A DNA stretch of 64,000 nt from Dyella marensis. GTDB taxonomy: Bacteria; Pseudomonadota; Gammaproteobacteria; Xanthomonadales; Rhodanobacteraceae. Location: the NCBI RefSeq assembly GCF_900112865.1, contig NZ_FONH01000002.1, positions 230,713 to 294,712 on the forward strand, given 5' to 3'. Positions 10,199-17,970 of this stretch are shown piece after piece. Under the pieces are notes generated by a model that worked only from the letters and a program-made list of their open reading frames with translations, had not been told where the DNA came from and ran no database searches. Position 1 is the first letter of the stretch; each line of letters starts with the position of its first letter. A program made the position numbers and the translations under genes.

Positions 10199-11521
10199 AT
10201 GCCCGATCGCAAGACGCCGCGCCCCGCTGCCGAGATCGAACACGCATCGAAAGACCGCAAAAGCACCTCCTGGCTCAAACGCCTCAGCGCCGGCCTGATC
10301 ACCGGCGCCGCCGACGACGATCCCAGCGGCATCGCCACCTATTCGCAGGCCGGCGCCAGGTTCGGCTACGGCACGCTGTGGTCCGTGCTGCTTTCCATTC
10401 CGCTGATGGTGGCGATCCAGGCCGCCAGCGCGATGATCGGCCGCACCACCGGCCGGGGCCTGGCGCGCAACATGTCGCAGCGCTTTCCGCTCTGGCTGGT
10501 GCGCACCCTGGCGATATGGGTGGCGATCGCCAATGTGATCAACCTGGGCGCCGACATCGCCGCGATGGGCGCGGCGGTGCAACTGCTCGCTGGCGGTCCG
10601 CGTCTGCTGTACAGCACGGTGGCCGCCCTGCTCTCGCTGGCGCTGCAGGTCTACGTACCTTTCTCGCGCTACTCGCCTTATCTGAAAGTGCTGACCTTCA
10701 GCCTGTTCGCCTATGTCGGCACGCTGTTCGTGGTGCAGGTGCCGTGGAAGGAGGCGCTGGCGGCACTGGTGATACCGCAGATCCAGCTGAAGGCCGAATA
10801 CGCGGTGACCATCGTCGCGATCCTTGGCACGACGATCAGCCCTTACCTGTTCTATTGGCAGGCCGCGCAGGAAGTGGAGGAGCTGCGCCACGATCCCGGG
10901 CGCGAGCCGCTCAAGCGCAAGCCGGCCCAGGCACCCGAGGCGCGGCGGCGCATCCGCGTGGATACGGTGGTGGGGATGGTGTACTCCAACACGGTGGCGT
11001 TCTGCATCATGCTGACCGCCGCCGTGGTGTTGCATGCGCACGGCAAGACGGAGATCCAGACGTCCGTGGATGCAGCCGCTGCGCTGCGCCCGGTGGCGGG
11101 GGCATTGGCATTTGCCTTGTTTGCCGCGGGTATCGTCGGCACCGGCCTGTTGGCCATTCCGGTGTTGGCGGGTGCGACCGCCTATTTCCTCGCCGATGCG
11201 TGGGAGTGTCCCTGCGGGTTGGAGAAGAAGCCTGGCGAGGCGAAGGTGTTCTATGGGTTGCTGGTGGCGGCGGTGGTGCTGGGCACGGCGCTGACGTTGA
11301 CGCCGATCGATCCGATGAAGGCGTTGTTCTGGAGTGCGGTGATCAATGGGGTGGCGGCGGTGCCGTTGATGGCGGTGATTGTGTTGTTGGCGGGGGATCG
11401 CCGGGTGATGGGGGCGCAGGTGGTGGCGCCGTGGGTGAGATGGGGCGGGTGGGCGGCCACGGTGGCGATGGGGGTGGCGGATGTGGTGATGTTTTTGACG
11501 TTTTTTGGGGGAGTGGGGTGA
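10199..11521 (+). CDS. Nramp-related divalent metal transporter with non-canonical ion site
   Basis: A 440-residue inner-membrane protein with about 11 hydrophobic segments and the Nramp layout. The TM1 motif reads D41-P-S-G44-IATY where metal transporters have DPGN, and the TM6 motif reads T212-I-S214-P-Y216 where they have A-x-M-P-H. The metal-binding Asn and Met are thus replaced by Gly and Ser, a pattern expected in Nramp-related proteins with altered ion choice (for example hydrated Mg, trivalent ions) or none. A cytoplasmic loop (about 225-250) is basic. The stop codon is the first triplet of a long inverted repeat. A CDF transporter converges from the other side. Confidence 0.85.
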   Translation: MPDRKTPRPAAEIEHASKDRKSTSWLKRLSAGLITGAADDDPSGIATYSQAGARFGYGTLWSVLLSIPLMVAIQAASAMIGRTTGRGLARNMSQRFPLWLVRTLAIWVAIANVINLGADIAAMGAAVQLLAGGPRLLYSTVAALLSLALQVYVPFSRYSPYLKVLTFSLFAYVGTLFVVQVPWKEALAALVIPQIQLKAEYAVTIVAILGTTISPYLFYWQAAQEVEELRHDPGREPLKRKPAQAPEARRRIRVDTVVGMVYSNTVAFCIMLTAAVVLHAHGKTEIQTSVDAAAALRPVAGALAFALFAAGIVGTGLLAIPVLAGATAYFLADAWECPCGLEKKPGEAKVFYGLLVAAVVLGTALTLTPIDPMKALFWSAVINGVAAVPLMAVIVLLAGDRRVMGAQVVAPWVRWGGWAATVAMGVADVVMFLTFFGGVG

Positions 11522-12036
11522 TCGCTGGTGCGATGGGGAGGCGCTGCTTGCGCTTTTTTCCGTCATTCCGGCGCAGGCCGGAATCCTGTTTCCGTGTCGC
11601 CTGATGGTCGCGTGGCGGCGACTTGGCCGCTACGCAGCGGGCGTTCCTTTTTTTGCTCGTCATTCCGGCGTAGGCTGGAATCCAGTTTCCGTATCGCCTG
11701 ATGGTCGCGATCCGGTGACCTGGCCGCTTATGCAGCGGGCATTTCGGACGCCTGCCGGCGCCCGAGTTACTTTTTCTTTGCTGGCCCAAAGCAAAAGTAA
11801 CCAAAAAGAAATGGCCTAAGAGCCGGGACTGAGGCGAGCTTTGGCGCTGCGCTTCTCTTGCCACACCCTTGCACCCCTCACCCCTCCGGGGAGAGCGCAG
11901 GGTGAGGGGCCGGGCGGAGCGTCGTGTAACCTCGCGATCCCGGCGTAGGTTGGGGTGAGCCGCAGGCGAACCCCAACGCTGCGAGGCGTATGTAAGGTGA
12001 CGACGTTGGGGTTCGCCTGCGGCTCAAATGCCAACC
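11519..12036 (+). repeat. Long inverted repeat, left arm
   Basis: About 500 bases, nearly identical to the reverse complement of 12577-13093. It starts exactly at the TGA of the Nramp-like gene. It is a composite of units found elsewhere: two blocks with CGTCATTCCGGCGTAGG-type hairpins, an inverted repeat around 11764-11815 (GTTACTTTTTCTTTG and its complement), the GC-rich CCCCTCACCC hairpin, and a degenerate GTAGGTTGGGGTGAGC repeat at 11945-12036. No supported gene lies in 11522-12214. Confidence 0.92.
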
Positions 12037-12088
12037 ACAAATCAGCCTTTCCCTACAGACACGCCATGCGCATCTCGATAGCCTGAGC

Positions 12089-12183
12089 AGGTCGTCGATG
12101 CACCGCGTCTCGGATACACATCGACGACCTTCCGCGATGAAGCGAAAGCGCGGGCCGCATGGGGTAGTGACCCATACGGCCCG
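12089..12183 (+). promoter_or_regulatory. Two stem-loops in the probable 5' leader of the orphan gene
   Basis: Stem 1 has perfect 12-base arms AGGTCGTCGATG (12089-12100) and 12119-12130. Stem 2 has 13-base arms (12151-12163 CGGGCCGCATGGG and 12171-12183) with one mismatch and a seven-base loop. Neither is followed by a U-tract, so they are more likely leader structure than terminators. The start codon is 31 bases further on. Confidence 0.5.
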
Positions 12184-12214
12184 CTGACCACAACCAACTT
12201 ACACGGAGTTAGTC

Positions 12215-12568
12215 ATGGCTATCAGCAATGATACGGGAACGTTTTGCCCGAATGTTCTGACCGAACATGCCCCTACCAGCCCCTTGGGTCGTCCTTTCCA
12301 CGGCGCCGACACCGACTCAAGCTTCCAGCTCCGCACCCACAACGACCTGGCCAGCATCAGCATGGCCATCAACGTCCTTACCGGCATCCTCGCCAACAGC
12401 GACACCTTCCGCGACCTGCAGGCATGCAACGTGCCGGTGCAGCAGGGCGAATGGCCACTGCCGCCGACCTGCGTGGAAGGCGTGTTCACCGCCGTGCATT
12501 ACCTGAGCCGTTATGCGGAATCGCTCAGCTATCGCCTCGATGAGGCCGAGGAAGGCATCGCTCCGTAA
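12215..12568 (+). CDS. Orphan 117-residue protein inside the inverted repeat
   Basis: MAISNDTGTFCPNVLTEHAP begins a soluble 117-residue protein without signal peptide or membrane segment. Residues 38-58 (RTHNDLASISMAINVLTGIL) and 92-112 look amphipathic-helical, with three cysteines (C11, C71, C83). The ATG has a good GGAG nine bases upstream, preceded by two stem-loops. It is the only gene between the two arms of a roughly 500-base inverted repeat. I do not recognise the family. A real gene is likely because start, ribosome site and codon use are normal and the flanking repeats are not coding. Confidence 0.7.
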   Translation: MAISNDTGTFCPNVLTEHAPTSPLGRPFHGADTDSSFQLRTHNDLASISMAINVLTGILANSDTFRDLQACNVPVQQGEWPLPPTCVEGVFTAVHYLSRYAESLSYRLDEAEEGIAP

Positions 12569-12576
12569 GGCCACGC

Positions 12577-13093
12577 GTAGGTTGGGGTGAGCCGCAGGCG
12601 AACCCCAACATCGTCACCTTCATACGCCTCGCAGCGTTGGGGTTCGCCTGCGGCTCACCCCAACCTACGCCGGATCGCGAGGTTTCGTACGACGCTCCGC
12701 CCGGCCCCTCACCCTGCCCTCTCCCCGGAGGGGAGAGGGGTGCAAGGGTGTGGCAAATAAAGCGCAGCACCAAGGCTCGCCCCAGTCCCGCTCTTAGGCC
12801 ATTTCTTTTTGGTTACTTTTGCTTTGGGCCAGCAAAGAAAAAGTAACTCGGGCGCCGGCAGGCGTCCGAAATGCCCGCTGCATAAGCGGCCAGGTCACCG
12901 GATCGCGACCATCAGGCGATACGGAAACTGGATTCCAGCCTACGCCGGAATGACGAGCAAAAAAAGGAACGCCCGCTGCGTAGCGGCCAAGTCGCCGCCA
13001 CGCGACCATCAGGCGACACGGAAACAGAATTCCGGCCTACGCCGGAATGACGAAAAAAAGCGCAAGCAGCGCCCCCCATCGCACCAGCGATCA
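12577..13093 (-). repeat. Long inverted repeat, right arm
   Basis: Reverse complement of 11519-12036 with few differences, ending exactly at the stop codon (13091-13093) of the CDF transporter gene. It includes a complete GTAGGTTGGGGTGAGC hairpin repeat (12577-12668), the GC-rich CCCTCTCCCCGGAGGGGAGA hairpin near 12717-12738, the GTTACTTTTGCTTTG inverted repeat and two GGAATGACG hairpin units. Confidence 0.92.
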
Positions 13094-14059
13094 TCCCCCC
13101 CGCGCTGACTGCGCCTCGATAAACACCCTCCGGATCTCCGGATGCTCCCTCTTGATCTCCCCCTCCATGCGATTCACCGCCTCCTGAATCGCCGCCGCCG
13201 ACAACGACGGCACAAACGACAGACTGATATTCAGCAACACCTCCCGCGGCGCGAAATGCATCGTCAACAGCTCATTGATGCCGCGCACCTCCGCCTGCGC
13301 CAGCACCAGCCGTCGCACATCGGCAACCACCTCCGGCCGTACCGCCTCCCCCACCAGCAGACTCCGGCACTCGTTCGCCAGGAGCAGCGCCGTCGCGGCC
13401 AGGATCAAGCCGATCACCAGCGACGCCACGCCGTCATACACCGGATTGCCCGACCACACCGACGCCGTCACCCCCGCCAGCGCCACCAGGATGCCCAGCA
13501 GCGCCGCGGTGTCCTCGAACAGCACCGTGAACACCGTCGGATCCTTGCTGGCCTGCACCGCCTGCAGCAACGGCGCCTGGCGCGTCTGGCGGCGAAAGGT
13601 TTGCAGCGCCAGCAGCCACACGCTGCCCTCGAATATCGCCGCGGCGACCAGCACGGCATAACTGGCCCATGCGTGCTGGATCGGATGCGGCGCGCGGATC
13701 TTCTCGATGCCCTGGTACAGGGAAACGCCGGCGCCAAGGCCGAAGATCAGGATCGCCACCATGAACGCCCAGAAATACAGCTCCAGGCCGTGGCCGAACG
13801 GATGCCGCGGCGTCGCCGGCACCGCCGCGCGGCGCAGGCCGTGCAGCAGCAGGAACTGATTGCCGGTGTCCACCACCGAATGGACCGCTTCGCTCCACAT
13901 CGCCGAACTGCCGGTGACGAAAGCGGCCAGCGCCTTGGTCACGGCGATCGCGCCATTACCCAGCAGCGCGGCCAGGATCACGCGGCGCGAGGGCTGCCCC
14001 TTGGCCGGCTGTGCGATATCGAGGCGGCGCACCGCGTCGCTGGCGTGGGCGCGGTTCAT
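13091..14059 (-). CDS. Cation diffusion facilitator family transporter
   Basis: A 322-residue CDF protein with about six membrane segments. The first metal-site helix reads MWSEAVHSVVDTGNQ (E, H and D in the S-x-A-x-H-S-x-x-D arrangement) and HPFGHGLE is the family's conserved loop. The second site is FEDTAALLG with D at the position pairing with the first helix. A C-terminal cytoplasmic domain follows (about 240-320). The FED-T-A form and overall length resemble the SLC30A9/FieF-like branch that exports Zn, Fe or Co in exchange for protons. The start codon ATGA overlaps the stop of the DUF421 gene, so they form one transcription unit. The 3' end abuts the inverted repeat. Confidence 0.9.
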   Translation of the reverse strand: MNRAHASDAVRRLDIAQPAKGQPSRRVILAALLGNGAIAVTKALAAFVTGSSAMWSEAVHSVVDTGNQFLLLHGLRRAAVPATPRHPFGHGLELYFWAFMVAILIFGLGAGVSLYQGIEKIRAPHPIQHAWASYAVLVAAAIFEGSVWLLALQTFRRQTRQAPLLQAVQASKDPTVFTVLFEDTAALLGILVALAGVTASVWSGNPVYDGVASLVIGLILAATALLLANECRSLLVGEAVRPEVVADVRRLVLAQAEVRGINELLTMHFAPREVLLNISLSFVPSLSAAAIQEAVNRMEGEIKREHPEIRRVFIEAQSARGG

Positions 14060-14523
14060 CGGTGCAGGATGGTGATCTTGCCGTTCGGCTCCAGCCGCGC
14101 CTCCACCACGTCGCCGACATTGCGCACGCCCTGCGCGCGCAGCGCGCGCTCGAACATCGCCATCGGTACGTTATTGCGTCGCAGCGCCTCGCGGTCGACC
14201 AGGCCATAGCGAGCCAGCACCGCTGGCTCGCCTTCCACCAGGCGATTGAGCGACGACGTGCGCGCGGTGAAGAACGCGATGATCCGGTCCAGCGCCAGGA
14301 TGGTGGCAACGCCGATGAAGGCGCCGAGCAGCGAGTTGTCGTCGCCGACGATCGCCGTGCGCAAGGTGCCGCCGACCAGGATCAGCACCACGATGTCGAA
14401 GGCGGACAGCTCGCCGAAGGTGCGCTTGCCGGCCAGCCGCAGCAGCACCAGCAGGCCGATGTAGGCGATGGCGCCCCGGACCACGAACATGTACCAGGGC
14501 ATGGTGAGTTCGGTCATGGTCAT
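14056..14523 (-). CDS. DUF421 (YetF-like) membrane protein
   Basis: A 155-residue protein with three N-terminal hydrophobic helices (about residues 8-80) and a cytoplasmic domain. KRTFGELSAFDIVVLILVGG is the characteristic DUF421/YetF stretch, and RNNVPMAMFERALRAQG and VEARLEPNGKITIL match the conserved YetF C-terminal domain. The function of the family is not settled; in Bacillus, YetF-like proteins are spore or stress membrane proteins. ATG 14523 has GGAGGG about nine bases upstream. It is translationally coupled to the CDF gene by a four-base overlap. Confidence 0.9.
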   Translation of the reverse strand: MTMTELTMPWYMFVVRGAIAYIGLLVLLRLAGKRTFGELSAFDIVVLILVGGTLRTAIVGDDNSLLGAFIGVATILALDRIIAFFTARTSSLNRLVEGEPAVLARYGLVDREALRRNNVPMAMFERALRAQGVRNVGDVVEARLEPNGKITILHR

Positions 14524-14545
14524 GCCGTTGCCTACCCTCCTGCAT

Positions 14546-15550
14546 TCAGCCGGTCGGACCTCCCATCACCGGCAGGATCGCGCCGGAGATGTAGCTGGCG
14601 CAGCTCGGCGCCGCGAGGAATACATAGGCGGGTGCCACCTCTTCCGGCTGCGCGGGACGCCCCATGGGATTGCTGCTGCCGAACTTCGCCACGCTCTTGG
14701 CGGGCTGGTCGGCAGGATTGAGCGGCGTCCACACGGGGCCCGGCGCCACCGCGTTCACGCGGATGCCCTTCTTCACCAGGTTGGCGGAGAGCGAGCGGGT
14801 GAAGGCATGGATCGCGCCCTTGGTGGCGGAGTAATCGAGCAGCTTCGGATTGCCGAACAAGCCGGTCTCCGAACCGGTATTGATGATGCTGGCGCCGGCC
14901 TTCATGTGCGGCAACGCGGCGCGGGCCATGTGGAAGTACCCGTACAGGTTGGTGCGGAAGGTCAGGTCCATATGTTCTTCGGTGATGTCTTCCAGGGTAT
15001 CGGCGTGCTCCTGGAACGCAGCATTGTTGACCAGCACGTCCAGATGACCGAACTCCTCCACGGTCTCCTCCACGGCCTGCTGGCAGAAGTCGGGATCGGT
15101 GACGTCGCCCTGGATCAGCAGGCAGCGGCCGCCTTCCTGCTCGACATGGCGTCGCGTTTCCTCGGCGTCGTCGCTGGATTCGAGATAGACGATGCCGACG
15201 TCGGCGCCTTCGCGCGCGAACAGCACCGCGACGGCGCGGCCGATGCCGGAATCGCCGCCGGTGATCAGCGTGGCCATGCCCTTGAGCTTGTCGCTGCCTT
15301 TGTACTGCGGCGCCTTGAAGTGCGGACGGGGTTGCAGCTGATGCTCCTTGCCGGGCTTGGCCTGGTGCTGCTCAGGTAGCGGCGTCTCGGGTTGCTTGCG
15401 CGCCGTCGCCTGCTTGGGCTTGGCGGATTTTTCGGCGGCGGCGCTTTTGCCCGACTTCGCCTTGGCGCTGTCTTTCTCGTCGATTTCACGCTGCACGGCG
15501 CGCTGGCGATCGGCGGCAGCGGTGGCTTTGGAGCGGGTGCGGACGGCCAT
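14546..15550 (-). CDS. SDR-family oxidoreductase with Lys/Ala-rich N-terminal extension
   Basis: A 334-residue short-chain dehydrogenase. The NAD(P)-binding motif is TGGDSGIGRA (about residues 96-105), then NNAA, the active site Tyr and Lys in DYSATKGA and the PGPVWTPL loop. This is the YghA/YhxC-like group of 'general stress' SDRs, which typically carry an N-terminal PPQ/H-rich segment before the fold (here KPGKEHQLQPRPHFKAPQ). In front of it lies an unusual 45-residue disordered Lys/Ala-rich region. ATG 15550 has GAGGAA upstream. The substrate is unknown. Confidence 0.9.
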   Translation of the reverse strand: MAVRTRSKATAAADRQRAVQREIDEKDSAKAKSGKSAAAEKSAKPKQATARKQPETPLPEQHQAKPGKEHQLQPRPHFKAPQYKGSDKLKGMATLITGGDSGIGRAVAVLFAREGADVGIVYLESSDDAEETRRHVEQEGGRCLLIQGDVTDPDFCQQAVEETVEEFGHLDVLVNNAAFQEHADTLEDITEEHMDLTFRTNLYGYFHMARAALPHMKAGASIINTGSETGLFGNPKLLDYSATKGAIHAFTRSLSANLVKKGIRVNAVAPGPVWTPLNPADQPAKSVAKFGSSNPMGRPAQPEEVAPAYVFLAAPSCASYISGAILPVMGGPTG

Positions 15551-15970
15551 CAGGGAATTCCTCGCGGCGGGCTGCCGCATGTCGATGGGTGGGAGTGCGC
15601 CTGGGTGCGCCTCGGTGGTGCGATCGATGGTGGATTTGTGGCTATGAACAGGTCGTCAAGTTGGATACGCGATCGTGTGAGCACACGAGGCATCTCGAAT
15701 CTCCGCCCCCGGGGGGGACTGCATTGGACCCCCACCGCCGAGCCGGCCCGCCATGCCCGTTCTCGGTGCCCGGCCGACTCGAGATCGGATCGGCCACACC
15801 CGCAAGAGGCGGTCATTGTTTTAGGTTTCTTCCATTAAGGATGCGACATGGAAATCAGCCAGCTGCGCAACACCATCGACTGATCGCCAGCATCAAGATC
15901 GAAAGCTGAGGACACCTATCGTGCTGTCGAAAACCGATCTTCACCGTCGCCCGAAATTCGAACTCCAATC
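15551..15970. other. Intergenic region upstream of the toxin-like genes
   Basis: Contains no convincing gene. It includes the palindrome at 15673-15688 (separate entry) and becomes less GC-rich from about 15820 on. An 11-codon frame at 15848 is too short to call. No clear Shine-Dalgarno precedes the gene at 15971. Confidence 0.5.
15673..15688. promoter_or_regulatory. Perfect palindrome, possible operator upstream of toxin-like genes
   Basis: TCGTGTGAGCACACGA, two 7-base arms around AG, about 280 bases before the first toxin-like gene and 120 bases before the divergent SDR gene. It looks like a dimeric regulator site. The regulator is unknown. Confidence 0.35.
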
Positions 15971-16903
15971 ATGAAGAAAATCATTCTCCAGGTGTGCCTC
16001 GCGGCGCTACTCGCCCTTCCTGCCCTGCCTTGCCTGGCCTTGGGCAGAAAGCAGTTCCTCTACCGAATCGACTCCAGGCCGCCGGAGGTAGTGTTCGCCG
16101 AAGGCTTCACTGCTCCGGGAGCCAACCTCGATCTGATGAACCATTACAGCTGGCTTTTCGCGCGAGGGCACGGAGAAAGCTCGGGATTCATAGACCTCGT
16201 CGGAGATGAGGAATCAGCCATTTCGCTCATGTCCATGGCGAGGAGTACGTACTCCGGATACATCTATCGCATCCAGGTCGATCAACACTTCTACAGCGTC
16301 AACAGCAGCCTGCGGGATCTTCTTCAGCGCATGCGGGCGGCGGGCGCGAATTGGAGCGTGACATTCGACGTGGAGGATCTCGTGGATCGCTTCGATTCGC
16401 ACGAACAGTATGTAACCGACCAGTCGATCACCGGAGACATGATCATCTCCGCCTCTTCATTTACCTACACGGCAGGACCTTCGTTTACGGCTCCCCCGCA
16501 GATCGATATGACCCAGACGTGGGACAACGAGGATTTTGTCCAACGCGATCCTTCTTATACGAACCTCAGCCCCTACCCCATCGCCTGGTCAGCCCCGGAC
16601 ACCTCATCCGCTCCTTCCTCCTGTTCAAATCCAGCGCCGCAGGCGTCGAGCAGCGACAACAACGAAGGCGCTGCAGGACCGGACTGCGACGGTGACAGGC
16701 TTGCGGTCGTCGGCGCGTTCGGCGTCATAGCGGTCGGCATGCTTCCAGTCTGTCTTCCGCGCATGAAAAGAAGTATCGATGCCGCGCATTGCGCGAAGTT
16801 GCCCGTCGTCAATATCTCCAGACGCTCCAGGGCGTTGCGCGTCCTCGTGGCCGACCTGGAGCTGCAGCCCTCCGGCGGGGGACAAGGGCGCGACGAGCTA
16901 TGA
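15971..16903 (+). CDS. Secreted pertussis-toxin-S1-like ADP-ribosyltransferase-fold protein, RDEL terminus
   Basis: A 310-residue protein with a clear Sec signal peptide (cleavage near residue 24). FLYRIDSRPPEVVFAEGFTA (29-48) closely matches the start of pertussis toxin S1 (YRYDSRPPEDVFQNGFTA), and GYIYRIQVDQHFY (96-108) matches its GYIYEVRADNNFY. Arg32 corresponds to S1 Arg9 and His58 plausibly to His35, but the STS strand reads FIDLVGD and the catalytic Glu129 position reads Q (HEQY, 144-147). A C-terminal extension (about 210-310) has four cysteines (218, 239, 261, 274), a hydrophobic stretch and ends in RDEL, like the ER-retrieval tail of E. coli heat-labile toxin. Its stop overlaps a possible upstream start of the next gene. 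Activity is uncertain. Confidence 0.8.
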   Translation: MKKIILQVCLAALLALPALPCLALGRKQFLYRIDSRPPEVVFAEGFTAPGANLDLMNHYSWLFARGHGESSGFIDLVGDEESAISLMSMARSTYSGYIYRIQVDQHFYSVNSSLRDLLQRMRAAGANWSVTFDVEDLVDRFDSHEQYVTDQSITGDMIISASSFTYTAGPSFTAPPQIDMTQTWDNEDFVQRDPSYTNLSPYPIAWSAPDTSSAPSSCSNPAPQASSSDNNEGAAGPDCDGDRLAVVGAFGVIAVGMLPVCLPRMKRSIDAAHCAKLPVVNISRRSRALRVLVADLELQPSGGGQGRDEL

Positions 16904-16947
16904 CGGCACAGATTTCGGATTCACTCGCCATGAGATGGAAGAGCGCC

Positions 16948-17943
16948 ATGCAACGAAGCCTGTCCAATAATTATCTGCACCTGTGGTTGATGGCTTTGTT
17001 CGCCGTCGTATCGATGCCATGCCTTGCCCAGCCCAAATTCGTCTATCGCGTCGACACCAGGCCTCCAGAAGAAATCTTCACGAGCGGCTTCACCACGAGG
17101 GGGACCAACCTCGACCTGAGAAGGTACATGAGCAACTCCATATTCGTCAGGTCGCGCGGGCCGGCAAACAATCCAGGATTCATTGCAACCACGGAGTATC
17201 GGGCCGCAGCCCTCCGCATCAGCGAATCCACTATGTTTCAAAGAGGGCTGGAGCGCGTATACATCTATCGCATTCGCGCCAACAACGACTTTTACGACCT
17301 TAATCTCAGCGTACGGCATTTACGAGAGGTCTCACATGCCGCCGGCTGTGCCGAAGATGCGAATGTCTGCACCGATTGGCTGCAAGAAGTCTCCAGGGGA
17401 ATAACGTTCATGAGCGAAAGCGCGCTGCAGTCGACATTCGTAAGCGACAGATCGATTCCGGCAAACATGATTGCCTCTGTCGATGTTCTCGAGGCGACGG
17501 GAGTGGTGCGCATAGTGGACCACGCGATGCAGCAGCGCAGATTGAACCTGGCATTGATCGAGACGATCGACAATCACCACTACATCGACGCCGATACCCG
17601 CGCCAATCCCAATCCTTACACCGCACCTGAGCCGGTCACCAGCGCTTCGTCTTCAGCCTGCCGCCCGCCCATGCCACCCACCGGCGACGACGAAAGTGGA
17701 AGCGGCCCGGCAGGACCAAGTTGCGAGGGAGATCTCGTCGCCGTAGCGGGGCCGAGCGGCTACATGCATCCCGGGCTTTTTCCGGATTGCCCATCTTCGT
17801 CCCACAAAAGAAGTCTTCAGGCACCCGATTGCACACCGCCCCCGACGATCAACCTGTCCAAGCTCAGGCGGGCAATGCGCGTTCTCATCGCCACTGATGA
17901 TCTGCAATCCGCCAGCGGCGGACAAGGGCACGGCGAGCTATGA
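16948..17943 (+). CDS. Second secreted pertussis-toxin-S1-like protein, HGEL terminus
   Basis: A 331-residue paralogue of the preceding product. After a signal peptide (cleavage near PCLA/Q) it reads FVYRVDTRPPEEIFTSGFTT (31-50), YIYRIRANNDFYDLN (105-119) and TRANPNPYT (217-225); the last nine residues also occur, from memory, in pertussis toxin S1. Arg34 is present; STS reads ATT, and QSE reads Q161-S-T163, so the catalytic Glu is replaced. The C-terminal region repeats the four-cysteine pattern (238, 259, 281, 295) and ends SGGQGHGEL. ATG 16948 follows GGAAGAG; an in-frame ATG at 16900 overlaps the previous stop as ATGA and would add 16 residues. Cotranscription is very likely. Confidence 0.8.
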   Translation: MQRSLSNNYLHLWLMALFAVVSMPCLAQPKFVYRVDTRPPEEIFTSGFTTRGTNLDLRRYMSNSIFVRSRGPANNPGFIATTEYRAAALRISESTMFQRGLERVYIYRIRANNDFYDLNLSVRHLREVSHAAGCAEDANVCTDWLQEVSRGITFMSESALQSTFVSDRSIPANMIASVDVLEATGVVRIVDHAMQQRRLNLALIETIDNHHYIDADTRANPNPYTAPEPVTSASSSACRPPMPPTGDDESGSGPAGPSCEGDLVAVAGPSGYMHPGLFPDCPSSSHKRSLQAPDCTPPPTINLSKLRRAMRVLIATDDLQSASGGQGHGEL

Positions 17944-17970
17944 AGGGCTGACGCGCGTCGACATTCACCC

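Noticed and set aside
15848-15883. Eleven-codon ORF as leader peptide of the toxin-like genes
   Set aside because: No terminator or codon bias follows; the Shine-Dalgarno is missing.
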